Part shown: in pieces, positions 8,158-16,207 of the stretch
Numbering within the stretch: position 1 is the first letter of the stretch
Layout of the letters: each line of letters opens with the position of its first letter
NCBI GenBank assembly: GCA_019744775.1
Contig: JAIETZ010000005.1
Location: forward strand, 124,001-188,000
Direction of reading: 5' to 3'
Length of the DNA stretch: 64,000 nucleotides
Origin: Candidatus Obscuribacterales bacterium
Lineage (GTDB): Bacteria; Cyanobacteriota; Vampirovibrionia; Obscuribacterales; Obscuribacteraceae
Translations under genes and position numbers: made by a program
Notes under the pieces: generated by a model
Database searches by the model: none
Told to the model about the DNA's origin: nothing
Seen by the model: the letters and a program-made list of their open reading frames with translations, nothing else

Positions 8158-8937
8158 GTGAACGACGTGATCATCTCAAGTTGGAATGTCAATTCAATCA
8201 ATGTACGCCTCCAGCACGTATTAGACTGGCTTGAAAAGACCAAACCAAATGTACTTTGCCTGCAAGAAATAAAGACTGTCGACGAGAAATTTCCGCGACA
8301 AGCATTTGAGGACGCAGGTTATCACTGCGAAATTTTCGGCGAAAAGACTTATAACGGAGTGGCGATAATCTCAACGAGCAAACCGGACTCCGTACAGAGG
8401 GGATTTCTCGGAGAGAAAGAACCATTTTCCAGACGTTTTCTCGAAGCAACTTTCGGAAATGTCCACGTACTTGATGTCTATATTCCAAATGGACAGGCTG
8501 TCGGCAGTGAAAAGTTCTTCTATAAGCTCAATTGGTTAAAAGCACTCAAGAATCATCTTGAGACTGAACACAAACCAAGTGATCTCCTGGCAATCTGCGG
8601 TGATTACAACATCGCGCCGGAAGACAGAGATGTCTACGACCCTGTTGAATTGAAAGACCAAATTCTTTTCAGTGGCGAAGAAAAAGATGCTTTGAAAGCT
8701 ATTCAAAATTGGGGATTAGTTGATTCATTTCGTTTGTTTAATGACGAAGCAGGACACTATTCGTGGTGGGACTATCGAATGAACGCATTTCGACGCAAGA
8801 TGGGTCTTAGAATTGACCATATTTGGGTCACAGAACCGCTCTCAAAGCGTTGTACGGCGTCTTGGATTGATATGGAGCCACGTAAGCTCGAAAAGCCTTC
8901 AGACCACGCTCCTATCGCGGCCACATTCGACCTTTAA
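8158..8937 (+). CDS. xthA: Exodeoxyribonuclease III / AP endonuclease
   Basis: A 259-aa Mg-dependent nuclease of base-excision repair that cuts DNA 5' to abasic sites and degrades 3' ends. Landmarks in order: ISSWNVNSINVR at the N-terminus, LQEIK (metal-binding Glu), YNGVAIIS, GDYNIAPEDRDVYDP (active-site Asp/Asn), IDHIWV and SDHAPI (catalytic Asp-His). Full family length. The start is a GTG without a strong ribosome-binding site, but the conserved strand begins at once after it. It is followed by a REP copy and a strong terminator. Confidence 0.95.
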   Translation: MNDVIISSWNVNSINVRLQHVLDWLEKTKPNVLCLQEIKTVDEKFPRQAFEDAGYHCEIFGEKTYNGVAIISTSKPDSVQRGFLGEKEPFSRRFLEATFGNVHVLDVYIPNGQAVGSEKFFYKLNWLKALKNHLETEHKPSDLLAICGDYNIAPEDRDVYDPVELKDQILFSGEEKDALKAIQNWGLVDSFRLFNDEAGHYSWWDYRMNAFRRKMGLRIDHIWVTEPLSKRCTASWIDMEPRKLEKPSDHAPIAATFDL

Positions 8938-8943
8938 GCAATT

Positions 8944-8966
8944 GGGCGCATGCAATGCGCCCCTAC
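8944..8966 (-). repeat. REP-like GTAG hairpin, copy 2
   Basis: Perfect copy in reverse orientation, 7 bp after the exonuclease III stop codon and 5 bp before the terminator hairpin. Confidence 0.9.
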
Positions 8967-8971
8967 AAAAC

Positions 8972-9001
8972 AAAAGGTCCAGGATTTCTCCTGGACCTTT
9001 T
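8972..9001. terminator. Strong bidirectional intrinsic terminator
   Basis: A 13-bp perfect stem (AAAAGGTCCAGGA / TCCTGGACCTTTT) with a TTTC loop. The A-run on one side and T-run on the other let it work on both strands, ending exonuclease III on + and the acyl-CoA dehydrogenase transcript on -. Confidence 0.9.
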
Positions 9002-9023
9002 CAACTTAACCATTCTCGGAAGC

Positions 9024-9046
9024 GGGCGCATGCAATGCGCCCCTAC
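9024..9046 (-). repeat. REP-like GTAG hairpin, copy 3
   Basis: Perfect copy in the same orientation as copy 2, on the other side of the terminator and 5 bp from the acyl-CoA dehydrogenase stop codon. Confidence 0.9.
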
Positions 9047-9051
9047 AAGTA

Positions 9052-10977
9052 CTACTTCTTCGGATATGGGAAGAGGATATCGAATTGGTGGATACCATTG
9101 ATGGAATCCATGCCGCCTTCAATAATCATGTCAGCCAACTTGTTGCACTTACGGAAGTAAGAGTCACTCGGTTGACCACCTTCGATTCTGCGCTTCATGT
9201 CTTCGCACAGGATGTCAGCAGCAGCGATTGTTACTTCGTTGCCCTGACGGCTTGCATACATGCTTGTCACGATCATGGTGATTGTGTCTTGAACATGCTG
9301 CGACATGAGAGCGATGCGGCACTGACGATCAGCAAGTTTCAATTGGTGTTTAACCATTGCACCGCTTAATTCAAGCGGCAGCTTGGTGAGCATTTCAAGC
9401 GCATATTCCACATGACCTTTGAGTGTCGAATTGACACTGCTCAAATCAGGCTTGTCTGGTGATGCCAATTCTGCGCCAACACGCCACATGGCGTAATTGG
9501 TCAATTCCGGGAAGAGCGCCAGAGCATGTGCCGGATTCATCGGGTTGAAATTCTTGATCTTGTGCTTCTGCAAAGCAAGACCAACTGGTTCAAAGTATTT
9601 TTGACCATGGTCTTTAGCCAGCGCTTTGAAGAAAGCCATGCCAAGCATTTCGCCTTCACCTTCAAAGATGCAAGGTGCCAAGAAGTCATGCACATTGTCC
9701 CCGAAGAGATGTCCACCCAAGAAGGAGCGTCCACCATGCGTCTTCATGAAGTACTCAATGGCTACTTCTTTTTGTGCTTCCGAACCAAATATCTTGGCAA
9801 TGATGCACTCGAGTTCACCACGATAGCCGTTATCTAACAGATAAGAGCCCCAGGTGTAGAGAGCATCAGCACCGGTGATAAGAGCAGCTGTACGAGCAAT
9901 TCTTCTCTTAACCAGTTCACGGGTGTCGATGGCAGCGCCGTAGGTCTCACGGAACTGAGCCCAAGGAAGCATATTACCTAACATGATACGCATCGAGCCG
10001 GCGGCTGTTGCGCACAAGGCCAAACGACCCAGGTTCAAGCCGTGATAGGCAACGGTTAGTCCATCACCAATCTTCGGTACCAAGCGATTTTCTTTCGGTA
10101 CAGCAAGCTTATTGAAGCGCAGTCCATTGTTGTGAATCCGTCTCAATGCCCAGATGTGATAAGGCACTACTTGGAATTGCTCATTTTCTTGAGCCGGCAA
10201 ATCAACAACCAGTGCTGAAGGCTTGTTATCAATCAAACAAACAACGCCTACTGTGTGTCCGGGGAGCGCATTGGTAATGAAGAGCTTTTCACCGGTCAAA
10301 AGATAATGGTCGCCATTGTCAACCGCAACTGTGCGTAAAGCTGTCAAATCCGATCCGGCATTTGGTTCAGTCAGGGCAAATCCCGATTGGGCTTGACCGG
10401 AAGCCAAACGCGGCAAGAATCTTTGCTTTTGCTCTTCGTTGCCGTATGTACGAACCGGGTCAACAGCACCGATACATCCGTGAACTGAAGCCAGCCCCGA
10501 TGTTGTCGGATCAATGGTGGCCATTTGACCCAAGAAGGTCATGAAGTGCTGCACTGAAGCACCTTGTCCGCCATATTGAGGTTCAATCAACATGCCGAAA
10601 TAGCCGTTAGTCGCCAGGTCTTTTCTAAACGCGGCGGACAGCTTGCCGTTGGCGTCATAAATAGTATTGGCATCACGATGTTTGGCAGCTGCTTCCAAGC
10701 AAGCTTTCATTGCCGGTACGCAAGCAGCTTGCGGGTTAATTGGAGCTGAAGAGAAGAGATCCAGAGCAACTTTCTTATCCCAAACAGCTTTGTGAATTGG
10801 GCTGTTGATAGTCTTATATTGAGCTGCGAAGCCAGCTTCGACCTGTTCATCAGCACGATCGACAGCACCTGTGCGTTGCGCTTCTTCCTTGCTCTTGCCG
10901 GCCAGCGTAAGCGCTGTTTCAGCAAACGTCACCTTGTTGTCGTCTTGAATTTTGTCTTTGTCTTGAGTCACTGTCAT
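9052..10977 (-). CDS. Acyl-CoA dehydrogenase family protein (long form, 641 aa)
   Basis: An FAD-dependent dehydrogenase, probably for the first step of fatty-acid beta-oxidation. Visible landmarks: GYFGMLIEPQYGGQG (N-terminal helical domain), FALTEPNAGSD (FAD/substrate loop), LTGEKLFITNA, GLNLGRLALCATAAGSMR and HGGRSFLGG with IFEGEGEMLG in the C-terminal domain, where the catalytic base region lies. At 641 aa it is much longer than the usual 380-400 aa and has an extra C-terminal helical region of about 150 aa, as in FadE-like long forms. The ATG at 10977 has GGAAG upstream and is preferred over the GTG at 10992. Confidence 0.88.
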   Translation of the reverse strand: MTVTQDKDKIQDDNKVTFAETALTLAGKSKEEAQRTGAVDRADEQVEAGFAAQYKTINSPIHKAVWDKKVALDLFSSAPINPQAACVPAMKACLEAAAKHRDANTIYDANGKLSAAFRKDLATNGYFGMLIEPQYGGQGASVQHFMTFLGQMATIDPTTSGLASVHGCIGAVDPVRTYGNEEQKQRFLPRLASGQAQSGFALTEPNAGSDLTALRTVAVDNGDHYLLTGEKLFITNALPGHTVGVVCLIDNKPSALVVDLPAQENEQFQVVPYHIWALRRIHNNGLRFNKLAVPKENRLVPKIGDGLTVAYHGLNLGRLALCATAAGSMRIMLGNMLPWAQFRETYGAAIDTRELVKRRIARTAALITGADALYTWGSYLLDNGYRGELECIIAKIFGSEAQKEVAIEYFMKTHGGRSFLGGHLFGDNVHDFLAPCIFEGEGEMLGMAFFKALAKDHGQKYFEPVGLALQKHKIKNFNPMNPAHALALFPELTNYAMWRVGAELASPDKPDLSSVNSTLKGHVEYALEMLTKLPLELSGAMVKHQLKLADRQCRIALMSQHVQDTITMIVTSMYASRQGNEVTIAAADILCEDMKRRIEGGQPSDSYFRKCNKLADMIIEGGMDSINGIHQFDILFPYPKK

Positions 10978-11154
10978 ATACCGATCTTCCACCGTACTAG
11001 GGTTCGAAATAAATCATAAACGATCTAAGTTCATAATTTATTAGTCAGACAGGTTTTATTGAACCTTGACATTGCAATCGGATGAAATGAACTAGAATGC
11101 AAGTTAGGATCTATATTGATGGTCGAACCAGGTCAACTACAAAGGACAACAGAT

Positions 11155-11550
11155 ATGCAATCGGATATGAAACAGCATAAGATTGCCATTGTCTTTGATG
11201 ACAGTTGTCAGTTTTGCCGAAACCAAATCAAAAAGATTAAAAGCATGGATCCGGCCAACCAATTTGATTATGTGCCTCGCTCGGCTCCTGATTTAGTAAG
11301 TCGCTTTCCCATTCTCAAAGAAATGAATTTCGACTCGGGCATGCGTCTAATTACAACCGACAATCATGTTTACGTCGGCGCTGACGCTATCCATCAAATA
11401 GCCAGGCATTTGCCGGCAACTAAGTCTTTTGCCTGGCTTTATCAACTACCGATTATCAATCAAGTCTGCAAATTGGTATATAAATGGATAGCGGCCAATA
11501 GAAAGAAGCTCGCTGGAAGTTGTGACACAGGAACCTGCCATTTTGAGTAA
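11155..11550 (+). CDS. DCC-family (DUF393) thiol-disulfide oxidoreductase-like protein
   Basis: About 131 aa. The motif FDDSCQFC (Asp followed by CxxC) near the N-terminus is the hallmark of DUF393/DCC proteins, which have a thioredoxin-like fold and are presumed redox-active. The rest (MRLITTDNHVYVGADAI, then W-rich helices LYQLPIINQVCKLVYKWIA) fits the family. The ATG at 11155 has AAAGGA 8 nt upstream; an upstream ATG at 11119 with TAGGA is an alternative. The last 29 bp overlap the next gene's GTG. Confidence 0.8.
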   Translation: MQSDMKQHKIAIVFDDSCQFCRNQIKKIKSMDPANQFDYVPRSAPDLVSRFPILKEMNFDSGMRLITTDNHVYVGADAIHQIARHLPATKSFAWLYQLPIINQVCKLVYKWIAANRKKLAGSCDTGTCHFE

Positions 11551-12385
11551 GAAGTTGAAATTAGCTTCGATAGTTGTAGCGGCATTACTTTGCTCTTCAA
11601 TTACTTGCTTACCTTCGGTGGACGCCGAAGTGCCGGGAGTTCGGGATCATATAAACCGTGGCAATATGTTTTTGTCACGCCGTGCTTATGAAGAGGCGAT
11701 AAAGGAATACGACGAAGCCCTCAAACTTGAGCCGACAAACTCAATAGCCAAGGGAAATATAGTCGTCGCGCACACCAACTGGGGCATAAGCCTTGCTAAT
11801 CGCAACCAATACAAAGAAGCGATGGAACAGTGGCAACTTTGTCTTACATTGAGTCCCGGCTACAAAGATGCCGTTCGTAATATGGCATTGTTGCGGTCGA
11901 AGCTTGAACGCTCTAATCAGCTGGACTTAATTGGCGAAGGCGACGAAGGCGGCGATGTTGTCTGGCAAGGCGACAAAATAAACAAATCCGACAAGGGCAA
12001 AAAGGAAAACGCTAAAGCGTCTGCTTCACCGGATAACGCCAATGCCCCATCGTCAATAAAAATCCTCACTCCAGGCATTAAACAAAATCCTGAGTCGGGT
12101 TTGCAAAGTTATGACATGAGCACGATGAGCAGCAGCTCGCCGACACCAAGCAAAACCACCGAAACCGTGATGCAAAGCCAATCTTCGCCGCCACCGTCTG
12201 CTTCATCAAGCGACACGATGGATGAGCAACTTGGTCAAATTGAAACGAAAGTCTACGGCAGCAGGCAGACAAACATGCCCGTCATTCAACGCTTGCAGAA
12301 GCTAGAAACCGACGCCGCCGGACACCCACGCACCGGCACGATAAAAGAACGCATCGACTTCCTACGCCAAACCTGGGGTTTGTAG
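11522..12385 (+). CDS. Secreted TPR protein
   Basis: A 287-aa exported protein. After a short lead, KKLKLASIVVAALLCSSITCL is a signal peptide. TPR units follow (NMFLSRRAYEEAIKEYDEALKLEP, then WGISLANRNQYKEAMEQWQLCLTLSP). Next comes a Ser/Pro/Lys low-complexity linker (about residues 145-235) and a C-terminal block with QIETKVYG...VIQRLQKLE, a motif that recurs in TPR proteins of this kind of organism. The start may be GTG 11522 (overlapping the DCC gene) or TTG 11543, which would begin directly at the signal peptide. Binding partner unknown. Confidence 0.78.
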   Translation: MTQEPAILSKKLKLASIVVAALLCSSITCLPSVDAEVPGVRDHINRGNMFLSRRAYEEAIKEYDEALKLEPTNSIAKGNIVVAHTNWGISLANRNQYKEAMEQWQLCLTLSPGYKDAVRNMALLRSKLERSNQLDLIGEGDEGGDVVWQGDKINKSDKGKKENAKASASPDNANAPSSIKILTPGIKQNPESGLQSYDMSTMSSSSPTPSKTTETVMQSQSSPPPSASSSDTMDEQLGQIETKVYGSRQTNMPVIQRLQKLETDAAGHPRTGTIKERIDFLRQTWGL

Positions 12386-12412
12386 GGCTGTCACTCTGAG
12401 TTCTTATTGTTT

Positions 12413-12435
12413 GTAGGGGCGCATTGCATGCGCCC
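12413..12435 (+). repeat. REP-like GTAG hairpin, copy 4
   Basis: Perfect copy between two convergent TPR genes. It may help to end both transcripts. Confidence 0.9.
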
Positions 12436-12458
12436 TTTGCCTCACAATGACAAACGTG

Positions 12459-13628
12459 TTACAACGACTGCTCGTTGTTCTTCATCAGCATCTGCCCGCG
12501 TGCTTCGTAGCTGTCGGCTTCGGCGTGCCAACCGAGTTCACGCAGCAGTGACGCGTAATAACAAAGCGGCACAGCAAGTTGCTGATCATCAGGACCCAGC
12601 CATACTTCTAACGCACTTATGCCGGACAAATACTGTTGCCTGGCTTCCATAAATTTGAGCAGAGCCTCTTCGCGATTACCCGCTTCCAAATGCTTGTAGC
12701 CTTCTTGCTCGTTAGCAATCGCCTGCGCAATCTGCAATTGCCCGCGCGCAGCACCAGCTTCTGTATATTGCGTGGCTTTGTCAACTTGCCCACATTCGAA
12801 ATAGAGTTTGGCCAAATACTGCCGAATCTTACTCGTATATCTGTGATCAGCTCCAAAAGCCTTTTCCAGAATGTTTATCGCCATCTGAAAACTAGCTTCG
12901 GCCCTTTCCGGCTGTCCTTGAGCCTGCACATCCATTGCTTGTTTCACCATAGCTTCTGCAGCAGTCAATGAACCAGCTTGTTTCATCATCTCTTCGAAGA
13001 CTTCTTTTAGCTTCAAATAATCAGGAATCATTTCCGGATCACTTTCCACAAAGAGTTTTGCGCGCTCGAAATTAAGCTTTGCTTCGTCATACTTTTCTTG
13101 ATAGCCCAACACAATAGCCAGACACATGCGACTTAGATTAACCTGTCCACTGTCTGAACCTAAGGCAGCTTCGGCAATCTTAATGGACTCTTTCATGTTT
13201 GATTCGGCGTGTTTATATCTGCCTAGTTTCATCTGGGCATGCGCTAAATTGAAAAGGTTTTCAAAAAGCCTATGGTCAGGAAAAGTAAACAACTGGCGTG
13301 CCTCTTCAAGCGTTTCTTCAAAAATATTGGCAGCCGATAAATAGTGTCTATCCTGCAAAAGCGCGCGACCTTCATCGTAACGCGCTTCCCACAACGAAAT
13401 CTTTTCAGGAGGCGGTACAGGCGGATTCGGCAGTGCCGACGGACCAAATGACGGTGCACTACGTATTACATTTAACAAACCAGTAATTGCTTGATTTACC
13501 TGCAATTGTTCACTGTCTGGTAAATCTCGGGCTTCAGCAAGTGCGACATTGCACTCCTGCTCCGCCTCGGCAAAATCGCGGCGGGACATTGCTGCAGTTG
13601 CTTTTGCTAAATGCTCATGCCAGCTCAC
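12459..13628 (-). CDS. Cytoplasmic TPR protein (389 aa)
   Basis: An all-helical tetratricopeptide protein without a signal peptide. Repeats run from residue 1 to the end, with clear units such as HYLSAANIFEETLEEARQ, RYKHAESNMKESIKIAEAALG, QPERAEASFQMAINILEKAFG and QVDKATQYTEAGAARGQ. The 'LG/FGADH' spacing resembles kinesin-light-chain-type TPRs (TPR_10/12). The start is taken at GTG 13628 because GGAGG lies 7 nt upstream; a longer frame to 13736 lacks a site and would overlap the divergent regulator. Role: protein scaffold, partner unknown. Confidence 0.78.
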   Translation of the reverse strand: MSWHEHLAKATAAMSRRDFAEAEQECNVALAEARDLPDSEQLQVNQAITGLLNVIRSAPSFGPSALPNPPVPPPEKISLWEARYDEGRALLQDRHYLSAANIFEETLEEARQLFTFPDHRLFENLFNLAHAQMKLGRYKHAESNMKESIKIAEAALGSDSGQVNLSRMCLAIVLGYQEKYDEAKLNFERAKLFVESDPEMIPDYLKLKEVFEEMMKQAGSLTAAEAMVKQAMDVQAQGQPERAEASFQMAINILEKAFGADHRYTSKIRQYLAKLYFECGQVDKATQYTEAGAARGQLQIAQAIANEQEGYKHLEAGNREEALLKFMEARQQYLSGISALEVWLGPDDQQLAVPLCYYASLLRELGWHAEADSYEARGQMLMKNNEQSL

Positions 13629-13734
13629 AACAATTCCTCCTCGTAAGCTATACCAAGATTGCCTACGAAATAAACTGCCAAACTCGCTCGGCAACGATTG
13701 TTTAACTTTACTGATAATGTAAAATGAAGCTCTC

Positions 13735-14616
13735 ATGAGTAAGCCGAAACCAACGCATCTAGGTCAGTTTTTGCGCAACCTGCGTGAACAGCGGGGTTAC
13801 GACAGTATTCAGGAATACGCTCGACAATATCAATTGCCCGTCAGTTACGTTTATTACACGGAAATTGAGTCAGGTAAAAAGAAAATTTCACTAGAGACAT
13901 CAAAAGAACTCTGCGAAGCCTTGGATGTGGATCTGATATCGTTCTACTATCACGTACTGAAGGATGTATTGCCGCAAGATATACAAGATGATTTCCTCAG
14001 CCTTGTCCCGCTGCACAAAGTAACCGACCCCGATGAATTAGCAGCCAAAGCGAATCAGATTCAACAAGCGTATCAAAATAATCAACTATCCAGACTTAGC
14101 TCAGCGACATCGTCCATGCCAGAAGCTGGGGACACATTTTTCTCCAAGCATCCGGAATTGCATTCATTAGTAGCCTCTATATACTGCGTATCGTGCACAA
14201 CAGATGTTGAATTAGAAAAAGTAGCTAAGCAAATAGGCATCACCATGCCGATTGAAGAGATTATTGATAAGTTCACAAATTTGGGCATTATCGATGTCAC
14301 AGAGGGCAAACCGCGGCTAATCAAAAAACTCTACGACATCATAGTCACGAATGACCAACGCGCACTGTCCAATATCGTTAGGACAGAAACCGATAGACTC
14401 ATCGAAAACAACGACATAAGCTGGACGGCAAGTGCCAACGAGGCTTCTTGCTTCTACGGAATTGTCGGCTTAACCAAAGAGAAACAAAAAGAATTTCGAG
14501 CATTGCTTGCCGATCTGGATGCTGAATTTGATTCTTACCATCAGAAAAACTCGGAAGCAGAGCCGCAGTTGATGACCGTAATATTTTCGCCTGCTAAGCA
14601 GTATATGCAAAGCTAA
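13735..14616 (+). CDS. XRE-family regulator with DUF4423-like C-terminal domain (copy 1)
   Basis: A 293-aa protein. Residues about 8-65 form an XRE-type helix-turn-helix (LGQFLRNLREQRGY, SVSYVYYTEIESGKKKISLET, KELCEALDVD). The rest is a long helical domain ending in a beta strand (EPQLMTVIFSP) that resembles DUF4423/TIGR02147-type proteins. A paralog is encoded at 21150-22055 (same layout, e.g. KELCEAL and ESGKKKIS/ESGNRKIS). It diverges from the TPR gene with about 106 bp between them. Targets unknown. Confidence 0.75.
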   Translation: MSKPKPTHLGQFLRNLREQRGYDSIQEYARQYQLPVSYVYYTEIESGKKKISLETSKELCEALDVDLISFYYHVLKDVLPQDIQDDFLSLVPLHKVTDPDELAAKANQIQQAYQNNQLSRLSSATSSMPEAGDTFFSKHPELHSLVASIYCVSCTTDVELEKVAKQIGITMPIEEIIDKFTNLGIIDVTEGKPRLIKKLYDIIVTNDQRALSNIVRTETDRLIENNDISWTASANEASCFYGIVGLTKEKQKEFRALLADLDAEFDSYHQKNSEAEPQLMTVIFSPAKQYMQS

Positions 14617-14735
14617 ACGACTTCTACCGGTTTGGCAGAATACTGTCCGCGTGGAGCAAAAACAACTGAATAGAACACCGGCTCACTTTCGTTTTCGCCT
14701 GCATGGAAAAAGACATCTGCAGACTCGCGTCAGCT
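14613..14735 (-). pseudogene. Relic of a third XRE/DUF4423 paralog (C-terminus only)
   Basis: Read on the minus strand this encodes ESADVFFHAGENESEP, then VFYSVVFAPRGQYSAKP and a stop. It is clearly homologous to the C-terminus of the 21150-22055 regulator (ESADVSFYANESESEP, VFYSIVFARCEQYSAKP). A one-base shift occurs near 14729 and similarity ends there. It is antisense to the first 30 codons of the DUF5615-like frame and abuts the stop of copy 1. Confidence 0.78.
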
Positions 14736-15070
14736 TAGAGACCGAGGAGGCAACCCTGCACATTCTTTTTGATCAAGGAACTCCAGTTCCACTGCGAACT
14801 AGACTGCTTTCTCATAAGGTATCAACAGCATTTGAATTAGGTTGGTCTGAGTTAAAAAATAGCGAGCTTTTACAAGCGGCAGAACAACAATTTGACGTTT
14901 TAGTAACTGCAGACAAACATTTGCAGTGCCAACAAAATTTTACTGATCGTAAAATCGCCATTCTCGTCTTACCATTTGAATGTTGTTCAAAACTACAGCA
15001 ATATCTACCGATAATAGTGTCAACTATTGATCAACTAAAGTTAGGCGACTATGTCGAGATTGAACTATGA
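14651..15070 (+). CDS. DUF5615-like PIN-fold toxin candidate with hybrid N-terminus
   Basis: From residue 36 the protein fits the DUF5615/Mut7-C-like PIN family: LHILFDQGTPVPLRTRLLSHKVSTAFELGW, LLQAAEQQFDVLVTADKHLQ, QNFTDRKIAILVLP. The acidic residues in FDQ and TADK would be metal ligands. The family is often the toxin half of DUF433/DUF5615 pairs. The first 30 or so codons from GTG 14651 read antisense through a relic of another gene, so the annotated N-terminus is suspect. GAGGAGG at 14744-14750 precedes the conserved part, but only CTG codons are in frame after it. It may be intact, or damaged at its 5' end. Confidence 0.6.
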   Translation: MEQKQLNRTPAHFRFRLHGKRHLQTRVSLETEEATLHILFDQGTPVPLRTRLLSHKVSTAFELGWSELKNSELLQAAEQQFDVLVTADKHLQCQQNFTDRKIAILVLPFECCSKLQQYLPIIVSTIDQLKLGDYVEIEL

Positions 15071-15086
15071 GCTAAAGCTTGAGCTA
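15069..15086 (-). pseudogene. Short match to the 3' end of the DUF6159 gene
   Basis: An almost exact match to the last codons (LAQALA) of the intact gene at 48013-49032. Very short, so it could be chance; it is listed because two further DUF6159 fragments lie nearby. Confidence 0.3.
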
Positions 15087-15258
15087 ATGCCTGCGTCATC
15101 AATGAACGTCGCAGTCCTAGACTCGGGCAGCCTTGCAGCGTCTTATATTCTCTTATATGCTCAAAGTATACTCATTTGAGGCGCCAATGACAGCATCAAA
15201 AGACTTCAAGTAGGAAAATTTTCACGTAAATCCTGAGCAAGAAGCTCAGATTGACTAT

Positions 15259-15708
15259 TTGCAGGACTTGCTACATGCACCTACGCGCAAGGATGCAGTG
15301 CTGCTCGCCGTAGATTTAGCAATTCAGCTTGTATGTGAAATTCAATCTGGAGGTCAACTGTATATTCAAAACGAGAAAAAAGCTGAGCCAGTACGGCTTC
15401 TTCTGCCCGGCATCGGCAAACCTGCCACGAACAAATGGAAATATCTTGTAGAAATACCTCATGCCTGGAAGCGCCAGTTATTTGTCAAAGGAAGGCGCCT
15501 TCCAGCCGCTAGTATTTGGACCAGATCACTCGTGAACAAACTCATGAGGCAAGAAGCAGCCGACAATTGGGATCTTCCATTGGAAGCCATAGAAGAAATC
15601 ATGGAGTACTGTGATGCCAATAAGGAATTTCTACAAATGGAAGCAGATGAGGAGCGACGATTACTTCTTCTCGAAGGGATAAAAGTTGAGCTTCAAACTT
15701 CTCCTTGA
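15259..15708 (+). CDS. DUF433-like antitoxin candidate, N-terminus broken by an amber codon
   Basis: A 149-aa protein whose C-terminal half (FVKGRRLPAASIWTRSLV, NWDLPLEAIEEIMEYCDANKEF) fits DUF433-type antitoxins with a winged-helix DNA-binding fold. The probable original start is ATG 15187, preceded by GAGG, but codon 9 is a TAG at 15211-15213 in the same frame. Reading resumes with ENFHVNPEQEAQIDYLQDLL, which looks like genuine protein. Today translation could only begin downstream, for example at TTG 15259. Its 3' end overlaps the decayed toxin gene, the usual antitoxin-toxin order. Confidence 0.55.
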   Translation: MQDLLHAPTRKDAVLLAVDLAIQLVCEIQSGGQLYIQNEKKAEPVRLLLPGIGKPATNKWKYLVEIPHAWKRQLFVKGRRLPAASIWTRSLVNKLMRQEAADNWDLPLEAIEEIMEYCDANKEFLQMEADEERRLLLLEGIKVELQTSP

Positions 15709-15962
15709 TGAAGACTCGCATGATCAAGGGAATTACAGAACGACGCATCCTTCTTACTTCCAACTGCAATGATTTCAGCAGCCTCTCCAAACAAATAGTT
15801 AAATCCGGCAAGCAACATTCAGGCATCCTTTTGGTGTACGAATACAACAATCCTATTAAGGACATGAGCTATGAGGACATATTCACAGCAATAAACAACC
15901 TTGAAAAAACAAAGCTGAACCTTCGCAATCAAGTGATACCACTCAACTCGTACAAGTATTGA
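15686..15962 (+). pseudogene. Decayed DUF5615 toxin gene
   Basis: The start reads LSFKLLLDEDSHD, the canonical DUF5615 opening. The frame then breaks and the family's second half (ERRILLTSNCNDFSSL, SGKQHSGILLVYEY) appears in another frame from 15705 on. In intact members about 40 residues separate these blocks; here only about 10 remain. An internal deletion with frameshift is the simplest explanation. Confidence 0.65.
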
Positions 15963-15982
15963 TTTCAAAGACCCCAGTCGGA

Positions 15983-16078
15983 CCGGCAAGCGTCCAGAAT
16001 ATTTCGATAACACCGTCAGTAACGCACCAGCCTGACTAATAACTGGAAGTTTTATCAGGATGGTCTTTAATGTGAAAT
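15983..16078. pseudogene. Junction of a DUF6159-gene fragment and an outer-membrane-protein fragment
   Basis: Bases about 15983-16011 read on the minus strand as GVIEIFWTLAG, nearly identical to part of the intact DUF6159 gene (48414-48440). Bases about 16016-16078 resemble the plus-strand tail of the outer-membrane-protein relic at 17645-17803. The region marks a rearrangement junction. Confidence 0.55.
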
Positions 16079-16207
16079 AGCCCTGTCCAGACTGACTTAA
16101 CACGTCATTGTTGCTAAAAGCTGTTAATCAAGGGGTATAATAGATCCCCTGCACCGCAGCATTTTGAAGGTAACGTCGATGAAAAATTACAGGTTATACC
16201 ATGGCAC
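16041..16207 (+). repeat. Duplicated promoter/leader block, copy 1
   Basis: About 165 bp that recur, with high identity, at 17766-17930. The block contains the promoter, the ribosome-binding site and the first ten or so codons (KNYRLYHG here, KKYRLYHG there) of two otherwise unrelated genes. Confidence 0.85.
16111..16141 (+). promoter_or_regulatory. Promoter of the subtilase gene
   Basis: TTGCTA (16111-16116), a 19-bp spacer and a perfect TATAAT (16136-16141), 37 bp before the ATG. The duplicated copy conserves both boxes. AGGGG before and CCCCT after the -10 box could pair over the start site. Confidence 0.6.

Noticed and set aside
12407-12652. Small frame crossing REP copy 4 and the end of the TPR gene
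   Set aside because: Arises from the repeat (reads GAHCMRP, as do other frames across copies) and antisense TPR sequence.
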